In this document: piece by piece, positions 1 to 4,725 of the stretch
Position numbering within the stretch: the stretch's first letter is position 1
Layout of the letters: the number at the start of each line of letters is the position of its first letter
Assembly (NCBI GenBank): GCA_021852225.1
Contig: JAJZOA010000096.1
Coordinates: 7,897 to 15,857, forward strand
Direction of reading: 5' to 3'
Length of the DNA stretch: 7,961 nucleotides
Origin: Planctomycetota bacterium
GTDB lineage: Bacteria; Planctomycetota; Phycisphaerae; WQYP01
The notes under the pieces: model-generated
Seen by the model: the letters and a program-made list of their open reading frames with translations, nothing else
Told to the model about the DNA's origin: nothing
The model's database searches: none
Translations under genes and position numbers: made by a program

Positions 1-999
1 CGCCAGACGCGCGGTCATTTCTCCGTGCCGCTGCTGGATTAATTCGCGCTGCTGGGCAAGCTGCTGGCCCTGTTCTCCCGCAAAGGCGGCCTGCTGCCGC
101 AGCGATTGAAGCTGAGCCTGCAAGGCTGCCAGCTCGCGTTCAGCTTCGCGGGCGGTCTGCCCAACGGCATCTATTTCCAGTTGCAGTTCCTGCTGCCGCT
201 GACGCGATTCATCCAGCAGACGCCGCTGGTGCCCCAGTGTATCGGCGGCGTCGGCCCGCTGGGCACCCACGCGGGAAAGCTTTCCATGAAGCTGGTGATA
301 TTCATAAAGGCTGTGGCTGCGCCGCAAATCCGCAAGTTTTTCCGCATATTCCTGATAGCTGCGTGCCCGCCCGGCCTGCACCTTCACCGATCGCAATTGC
401 CGTTCCACTTCATCCAATACCAACTGGCTCTGCGCCAGATTCTGATCTGTCTTTTCCAGTTTGCGCAGAGTCTCTTTTTTCCGGGCTTTAAAACGTGAAA
501 CGCCGGCGGCTTCTTCGAAAATCTCCCGCCGCTCCTGGCTGTTGGAATCCAGCAATGCCGAAACGCGACCCTGTTCAATCAGCGAATAAGCATCCACACC
601 AATGCCAGTGTCTAAAAACAGTTCGCGAATGTCTTTCAGTCGGGCCATCTGATTGTTCACCAGATATTCCGAGGTCAAGTCGCGGTACAGCCGCCGCGTT
701 ATTTTGACTTCGTCGGCATCAATCGGCAAACGGCGGTCTTCGTTGCCAAACAGCAGCGAAACTTCGGCCATGCCCATCGGCTTTCGATTGCCCGAACCGT
801 TGAAAATAACATCCAGCATGGCCTCGCCGCGCAAGGACTTGGCTGACATTTCACCGAGTACCCATTTTACCGCGTCCACCACGTTGGATTTGCCGCAGCC
901 GTTGGGACCGACAATGCCTGTAATGCCCGAATCAAATTTGAATTCCGTAGGTTCAGCAAATGATTTGAACCCGGCAAGCTCCAGAGAAAGGAGTTTCAT
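1..999 (-). CDS. smc: Chromosome segregation ATPase SMC, N-terminal part (C-terminus beyond left edge)
   Basis: SMC dimers use ATP to tether and compact chromosomal DNA, usually with ScpA and ScpB. The 333 residues present give the ABC-type head half and the start of the first coiled-coil arm. The protein opens MKLLSLELAGFKSFAEPTEF, the standard SMC beginning. The Walker A loop GPNGCGKS is at residues 31-38, followed by the conserved DAVKWVLGE stretch. The family signature LDTGIGVDAYSLIEQGRV lies near residue 140, followed by EERR-like and EEAAGVSRFKARKKET sequence. From about residue 165 the chain is rich in Q, E, R and L, as expected for a long coiled coil. The ATG at 999-997 is fixed by the conserved first residues and by an AAGGAGG Shine-Dalgarno at 1014-1008, 8 nt upstream. 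Full-length SMCs are about 1,200 residues, so roughly 70 percent is missing, including the hinge and the Walker B/signature half. The arm sequence (LRSVKVQAGRARSYQEYAEK) resembles planctomycete SMCs as I recall them. Confidence 0.96.
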   Translation of the reverse strand, partial: MKLLSLELAGFKSFAEPTEFKFDSGITGIVGPNGCGKSNVVDAVKWVLGEMSAKSLRGEAMLDVIFNGSGNRKPMGMAEVSLLFGNEDRRLPIDADEVKITRRLYRDLTSEYLVNNQMARLKDIRELFLDTGIGVDAYSLIEQGRVSALLDSNSQERREIFEEAAGVSRFKARKKETLRKLEKTDQNLAQSQLVLDEVERQLRSVKVQAGRARSYQEYAEKLADLRRSHSLYEYHQLHGKLSRVGAQRADAADTLGHQRRLLDESRQRQQELQLEIDAVGQTAREAERELAALQAQLQSLRQQAAFAGEQGQQLAQQRELIQQRHGEMTARLA

Positions 1000-1280
1000 G
1001 GGCCGGACCTCCTTGCGGCAGTGGACATCCTTGAACTGCGAATTGGCTGTCGGGCTTTGTTGAAACCAATATATGAAGCCAGACATTCGCCAACGGCTTT
1101 ACACAAGCCATTGAAACTACTGCCCGCAATAATACCAGATATAGCGCCGCGACTGCAAATAGGCCGCGTTTATTCGGCGCGCCAATTCCCAATGACAACG
1201 TCCACGCGCCACCGGACGCCAAACGTTGTCTACGCGGCCGTCGGTTTAAAATTAATTTCGTCCAAAAGTGCTGCCGTATG

Positions 1281-1310
1281 GGAATAGGAGCATATTAGGA
1301 ATAGGAGCAT
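1281..1310 (+). repeat. Tandem duplication, 17-bp period
   Basis: The 13-mer GGAATAGGAGCAT occurs at 1281-1293 and again at 1298-1310, separated by ATTA, giving a unit of GGAATAGGAGCATATTA. Each copy contains a purine-rich AGGAG core resembling a Shine-Dalgarno. The second copy is followed by AAATG at 1311-1315, but that ATG opens only a four-codon frame before TGA. It could be a replication-slippage duplication or paired protein-binding sites. The sequence cannot decide between these. Confidence 0.8.
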
Positions 1311-1682
1311 AAATGAAATCCAGTTGATAGTTAACGGGAGAAGTTTTTAGAAAAATCAGGAGAAAACCATAGACGTTTCGCACAGACCACCATGGGCCGC
1401 CGGACAGGTGTATTGGTCCTTTTGCTGCAATGTGAACCACCTGGAGAAACTGACCGGCGGCAATTCTGTGATGTTGGCGCTGCTCTGGCTGGCAGCCATT
1501 GGCGGAGGTTGTGGGGAATGGCGGTCAGGCCGGGCTTTTTGGAACTTTATGGTTTCCACAATTCCAGCGGTTTTATAGCTTGCTCTCGCCGTTCGGCCGC
1601 GGCAGATATGCCCTTTATGTACCCTGACAATCGCACAGCAATAGCCAACAGCGTAAAGTGAAAATCGGCATTTTGTAGTGCC

Positions 1683-1694
1683 GGTCTCCAGACC
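1683..1694. repeat. Perfect 12-bp inverted repeat GGTCTCCAGACC with flanking partial arms
   Basis: GGTCTCCAGACC has 5-bp arms around a central CC. Immediately downstream TGCGC at 1695-1699 can pair with GCGCA at 1711-1715, and GACC at 1691-1694 can pair with GGTC at 1706-1709, so several alternative foldings exist. No T-run follows, so it is not an intrinsic terminator. The surrounding text (TAGTGCCGGTCTCCAGACC) resembles intergenic repeat units I associate with planctomycete and verrucomicrobial genomes, but that is recollection and was not checked. Confidence 0.5.
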
Positions 1695-1912
1695 TGCGCG
1701 CATAAGGTCCGGCGCATCACTTTGGCTCGCCCAATTTCCTCAATATGTTGAGCAATTTCACTCAATAGAATGGTTGAAATCAATTCACGCCGGTTCAGTC
1801 CGCCTTTCGCGACTACCTGAATGCTTCGGCGGCCTGATGGCGGATATCCTGTCGAATTTAATCGGGAAATGATTCAGTCGATCCGCCTTGATCCTGGATG
1901 CGCCGCACCCGC

Positions 1913-1940
1913 TTCACCCCCGGCCAATCGCGGGTATAAT
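1913..1940 (+). promoter_or_regulatory. Sigma-70 type promoter of trpG/pabA, placed for a leaderless mRNA
   Basis: A perfect -10 box TATAAT is at 1935-1940 (within GGGTATAAT). The best -35 is TTCACC at 1913-1918, four of six matches, with a 16-bp spacer. Transcription normally starts about 6-8 bases past the -10 box, here about 1947-1948, which is the A of the gene's ATG at 1948. No Shine-Dalgarno can fit between the -10 box and the start. The transcript is therefore likely leaderless or nearly so. Confidence 0.65.
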
Positions 1941-1947
1941 CCCTGCC

Positions 1948-2547
1948 ATGATTTTGCTGATCGACAACTACGATTCATTTACTTACAACCTCGTGCAGCG
2001 CATCGGCGAGATTGCCGCGGATATTCCTATCCGGGTTATTCGCAATGACAAAATCACCATTCCGGAAATTGAAGCCCTTCATCCGGCAAAAATTATTATT
2101 TCACCCGGTCCGTGCACACCGCGCCAAGCCGGCATCAGCAATGACATTCTGCCGCATTTTGCGCCGCGCATTCCCATTCTGGGTGTCTGCCTGGGCCACC
2201 AGTGCATTGGACATGCGTTTGGCGCAGTGGTGGAGCGCAACTGGCGGCTCATGCACGGCAAAACATCGCCCGTGTTTCATGACAATCTTGGCGTGTTCGC
2301 CGGCCTGACCAATCCGTTCCAGGCGGCCCGTTACCACAGTCTGGTCATCCGGCCCGGAACGCTTTCACCAGACTTTATCGTATCCGCGTGGACTCAAGAA
2401 AATGAAATTATGGGAGTGCGGCATAAATTCTGGCCGCTGCACGGCGTGCAGTTCCATCCGGAGAGTTTTTTAACTCCGGAAGGCTATACCCTGCTGGATA
2501 ATTTTTTGAAAATGCCGACTCCCGCGGTCGCCACGGCGGCGGTTTGA
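1948..2547 (+). CDS. trpG/pabA: Class I glutamine amidotransferase, anthranilate/aminodeoxychorismate synthase component II
   Basis: This subunit hydrolyses glutamine and passes ammonia to a chorismate-binding partner (TrpE for tryptophan, PabB for folate). It acts in the cytoplasm. The 199-residue product starts MILLIDNYDSFTYNLVQ, the hallmark of the family. It then shows the oxyanion-loop segment IISPGPCTPRQAG (about 50-62), the nucleophile elbow GVCLGHQ with Cys81, and HGVQFHPES with His170 and Glu172, so the catalytic triad is complete. Length matches standalone family members. An in-frame ATG exists at 1888, but the ATG at 1948 is chosen because the family begins exactly there and a TATAAT box ends 7 bases before it. 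No trpE or pabB is in view, so one copy may serve both pathways, as in several bacteria. That dual role is an inference, and TrpG cannot be told from PabA on sequence alone. murQ starts 57 nt downstream and is probably co-transcribed. Confidence 0.93.
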   Translation: MILLIDNYDSFTYNLVQRIGEIAADIPIRVIRNDKITIPEIEALHPAKIIISPGPCTPRQAGISNDILPHFAPRIPILGVCLGHQCIGHAFGAVVERNWRLMHGKTSPVFHDNLGVFAGLTNPFQAARYHSLVIRPGTLSPDFIVSAWTQENEIMGVRHKFWPLHGVQFHPESFLTPEGYTLLDNFLKMPTPAVATAAV

Positions 2548-2604
2548 ACCGCTGGCGTGAAGCGGCCTTCCAAACTCAACCGCCTTCTGAAAGTTGTTTT
2601 GACC

Positions 2605-3513
2605 ATGATTCCCGACCGAAGCCATATCCACACAGAGCAACGCAATCCGGAATCCGACCAATTGGACCGTCTTTCCACGCGCGATGCGGTGCTTCTGATG
2701 AACCGCGCCGATCAGCAGGCCGTCGCCGCGGTCGCTGAACAGGCCGACCAAATTGCGATAGCCGTTGATTTTGCCGCGACTGCCCTGGCCCGTGGCGGCC
2801 GATTGATATATGTCGGTGCCGGCACCAGCGGACGGCTTGGCGTGCTGGATGCCGCCGAATGCCCGCCTACATTTTCACTTGAACCTGGCCGGGTGGTCGC
2901 CATTATCGCCGGTGGTGCGGCGGCGCTGACCACTTCAATTGAAAATGTGGAGGATGAAGCGGCCCGCGGCCAGCGAGCCATTCTGGATCAGCAGACCGGC
3001 CCGGATGATGTGGTCTTGGGAATTGCCGCGGGGGGCACCACGCCGTTTGTTCATGGTGCCATTGCGCAGGGCCGCCAGAGCGGCGCAAAAACAATCTTCC
3101 TGGCCTGCACCGACCGCCAGCACATCACCGCCGAGGCGGATCTGTATATCTGCCTTGCGACCGGTCCGGAAGTCATTACCGGTTCCACACGGCTGAAAGC
3201 GGGCACCGCAACCAAGCTTGTGCTGAATACCATTTCCACGCTGGCCATGGTGAAACTCGGGAAAGTTTTCGGCAATCTGATGGTGGATCTGGACGCATCC
3301 AAAAATACCAAACTCCGCGACCGCGCCGCGCGGATTATCCAACACATTACCGGTCTGGAACGCAATGAATCGCTGGAATTGCTGCAGGCTGCCGGGGGAA
3401 AGGTCAAACGCGGTCTGGTCATGCACCTGCGCGGTGTGACCGCGGACGAAGCGGATAAAATTCTGATCGCCGCCCATGGGCGGCTTTCCAGTATTATTGT
3501 CGCCAAATCATGA
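2605..3513 (+). CDS. murQ: N-acetylmuramic acid 6-phosphate etherase MurQ
   Basis: MurQ cleaves the lactyl ether of MurNAc-6-phosphate, giving GlcNAc-6-phosphate and D-lactate, in cytoplasmic recycling of cell-wall sugar. The 302-residue product has the family opening HTEQRNPESDQLDRLS, the SIS-domain phosphosugar loop RLIYVGAGTSGRLGVLDAAE (about 66-85), CPPTF, and GSTRLKAGTATK at 193-204. It then has LGKVFGNLMVDL and a C-terminal helical tail including AAGG. Glu85 and Glu116 line up by position with the catalytic Glu83 and Glu114 of E. coli MurQ. The loop normally GIAASGRTPY reads GIAAGGTTPF (139-148). The ATG at 2605 is preferred over an in-frame GTG at 2557 because the family begins close to it; neither has a good Shine-Dalgarno. 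No anmK, nagZ or MurNAc transporter is in view. The partners upstream (trpG/pabA) and downstream (membrane protein) are functionally unrelated. Confidence 0.95.
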   Translation: MIPDRSHIHTEQRNPESDQLDRLSTRDAVLLMNRADQQAVAAVAEQADQIAIAVDFAATALARGGRLIYVGAGTSGRLGVLDAAECPPTFSLEPGRVVAIIAGGAAALTTSIENVEDEAARGQRAILDQQTGPDDVVLGIAAGGTTPFVHGAIAQGRQSGAKTIFLACTDRQHITAEADLYICLATGPEVITGSTRLKAGTATKLVLNTISTLAMVKLGKVFGNLMVDLDASKNTKLRDRAARIIQHITGLERNESLELLQAAGGKVKRGLVMHLRGVTADEADKILIAAHGRLSSIIVAKS

Positions 3514-3646
3514 TGGGGGTCGCATTCCGGTGGCAGGTCTGGCCGAGCCACACTGGCCCAAGTTATCGCAATTCCGGTAAACTGCCATTTTGAGCGGCCC
3601 GTCCGTCGGGGCCTGGCAAAATGTTTCTTTCGTGTGGAGCCTGGCG

Positions 3647-4159
3647 ATGTCGAACCATCTGTTCTGGAATATTCTGATGCGCTGGACGCATATTTCTTCA
3701 GCCATTCTGCTGATTGGTGCCGTTGCGTTCATGCGGTTTTTCCTTGTGCCGGCGATGGCCTCGATGCCCGCGGATCAGCAGCGGGAATTGTGGAACCGAA
3801 TCAACAAACCGTGGCGGATGGCGCTGGGCATTGCCATTCTTGCGCAGATCGGGTCTGGAATCTACTGGCTGCTGGCAGTCATTGACACACCGGACAAAAC
3901 ATCGGTCTGGCAGATGGTGTTTGGCATTAAAATGCTTGCGGCCTTCTTCTTTTTCTTCCTTATTTCCGTCCTCGCCGGCCGTGCGCCGATGTTCGATCGC
4001 TTCCGCCAGGAAAATCGCCGCTGGCTTAGCGTGACGCTGATTCTTGGGGCCATTATTGTGGCCTGTGCCGCAGCCCTTTACCTGATGCCCGATCGTGCCA
4101 ACACGTTGCCTGCGGTGCATGGCAGCGCGACCATTCCGCTGCCCGCCGGCGGTGCGTGA
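3647..4159 (+). CDS. Four-helix integral membrane protein, CopD-like, function unknown
   Basis: The 170-residue product is almost entirely membrane-embedded. Likely helices are at about 10-35 (RWTHISSAILLIGAVAFMRF), 57-79, 88-110 (with a run of five Phe) and 126-147. Charged loops lie between them: ADQQRELWNRINKPWR after helix 1 and RAPMFDRFRQENRRW after helix 3. A histidine (His15) opens helix 1 in a W-x-H-I context, as in CopD/DUF-type four-helix proteins that I recall as common single genes in planctomycetes. Copper or haem handling is possible by analogy, but only one clear intramembrane His is visible, so no function is claimed. The ATG at 3647 is chosen over an upstream TTG (3590) because GGAG lies at 3636-3639 with a 7-nt gap and the helix 1 context starts there. 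It sits 133 nt after murQ with no terminator between, so read-through transcription is plausible. The tail after residue 148 is soluble and A/P/G-rich. Confidence 0.8.
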   Translation: MSNHLFWNILMRWTHISSAILLIGAVAFMRFFLVPAMASMPADQQRELWNRINKPWRMALGIAILAQIGSGIYWLLAVIDTPDKTSVWQMVFGIKMLAAFFFFFLISVLAGRAPMFDRFRQENRRWLSVTLILGAIIVACAAALYLMPDRANTLPAVHGSATIPLPAGGA

Positions 4160-4413
4160 AAGTCCGGCCACATCGGGTTCTGACGGTGCCCGCCGATTGT
4201 GCTGGTGACTTTCGACCCAGTCTGGCGGCCACAGAGACGAGCCTTATGTCCGGCGCGAATGCTTTTTTCGGCCTTTTACAGGTATGAATATGGCACGTCG
4301 TGGGCCGCGCAAACCGCGTTTCCAACCCGATGGCCAGGACTGGCCGGCAGAGCCACAGGCCACCGGCAGGTCCGAAAACCGCCCGAAATTTCCGGAATCC
4401 GGTCTTCTGCCTT
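4160..4413. other. Gap between the membrane protein gene and the next promoter
   Basis: About 250 bases with no gene I can support. No hairpin followed by a T-run is seen, so where transcription from the trpG-murQ group ends is unclear; the T-run at 4263-4268 has no convincing stem before it. An open frame from the ATG at 4284 runs through the downstream promoter into the next gene's frame space. It has only a weak AGG upstream and a biased Pro/Arg/Gly composition, so I treat it as chance. Confidence 0.5.
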
Positions 4414-4441
4414 TTGACACTAGCGGCCGCTGGTCTATAAT
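4414..4441 (+). promoter_or_regulatory. Perfect-consensus sigma-70 promoter
   Basis: TTGACA at 4414-4419 and TATAAT at 4436-4441 both match the housekeeping consensus at all six positions, separated by 16 bp. Transcription would begin near 4448. The next gene on the strand starts at 4726, so the transcript would have a leader of about 280 nt. The spacer carries the 10-bp palindrome AGCGGCCGCT at 4422-4431, extending with one mismatched pair to 4419-4434. A repressor could sit there, though no regulator is identified. Confidence 0.75.
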
Positions 4442-4447
4442 CCGGCT

Positions 4448-4725
4448 TTTGGAGCGGGAGCCGGTTGCCGGCGCGCCCGGGGGCGGGTCAGCCCTTGGCG
4501 GCCATTTTGGTTGGTTCCGCGGCGCGTTTCGCCGGGGGTTGGCGGTAACCCATGAACATGCGATAATACCGTCCCGGCGGGATGCTGGCGGGCAGGACAG
4601 GCTTGGGCCTGATCGATATGTTGCATACAACCCGTTAAGCCGTGGCGGTCTCCACGGGCTGCGTCTCGGACGTTTGACGGCGTGGTTGGTTGGATCATTT
4701 TTCTCTCACCCTTTCGGAGGCGTCT
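4448..4725 (+). other. Long hairpin-rich 5' leader of the HEAT-repeat protein gene
   Basis: Between the predicted start site and the ATG at 4726 several short stems can form: GCCGG/CCGGC at 4460-4472, CGGCG/CGCCG at 4520-4534, CAGGC/GCCTG around a TTGG tetraloop at 4598-4611, CCGTGG/CCACGG at 4640-4657, and CGTC/GACG at 4662-4672. The last 45 nt up to the Shine-Dalgarno are unpaired-looking and pyrimidine-rich. I do not recognise a known riboswitch, 6S RNA, RNase P or SRP RNA signature. Two tiny frames occur (ATG at 4552, four codons; ATG at 4618, six codons), neither with a ribosome site. It may be a regulatory leader or simply GC-rich sequence that folds by chance. Confidence 0.35.
4716..4720 (+). 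promoter_or_regulatory. Shine-Dalgarno GGAGG that fixes the start of the HEAT-repeat gene
   Basis: GGAGG ends 5 nt before the ATG at 4726. It argues against the in-frame TTG at 4690, which has no ribosome site and would make the protein 12 residues longer. Confidence 0.8.

Larger units (their letters stand above)
1000..1912. other. Long gene-poor stretch between divergent smc and trpG/pabA
   Basis: About 900 bases lie between the two divergent genes with no gene I can defend. Its left end must hold the smc promoter. The best candidate I see is weak: TATTAT at 1134-1129 with TTGCAG at 1158-1153, 18 bp apart, reading leftwards. A plus-strand candidate, TTGTCT at 1226-1231 and TAAAAT at 1247-1252, has only a 15-bp spacer. 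The middle holds a 17-bp tandem duplication (1281-1310) and a perfect 12-bp inverted repeat (1683-1694). Competing open frames occur: plus 1351-1578 and 1392-1661, minus 1547-1873 and 1356-1703. None has a convincing ribosome site or a recognisable family. The stretch may be a decayed gene or insertion, an unrecognised small RNA, or plain spacer. Confidence 0.6.

Noticed and set aside
953..1222. 89-codon minus-strand frame overlapping the smc start, with a hydrophobic middle
   Set aside because: It begins only at TTG, overlaps the firmly placed smc start region in another frame, and its later half is a shadow of the smc upstream/Shine-Dalgarno sequence.
2935..3477. 180-codon minus-strand frame inside murQ
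   Set aside because: It is antisense to a fully convincing murQ; long antisense frames are common in GC-rich genes, and its product has no recognisable motif.
3530..3551. GTGGC/GCCAC stem after murQ as a terminator
   Set aside because: It is only a 5-bp stem with a 12-nt loop and no T-run follows.
4690..4725. TTG start 12 codons upstream of the HEAT-repeat ATG
   Set aside because: It has no ribosome site; GGAGG at 4716-4720 points to the ATG at 4726.
4448..4725. 6S RNA, RNase P RNA or tRNA in the leader region
   Set aside because: None of the conserved sequence signatures of these RNAs is present, and the two ends do not pair into a long rod.
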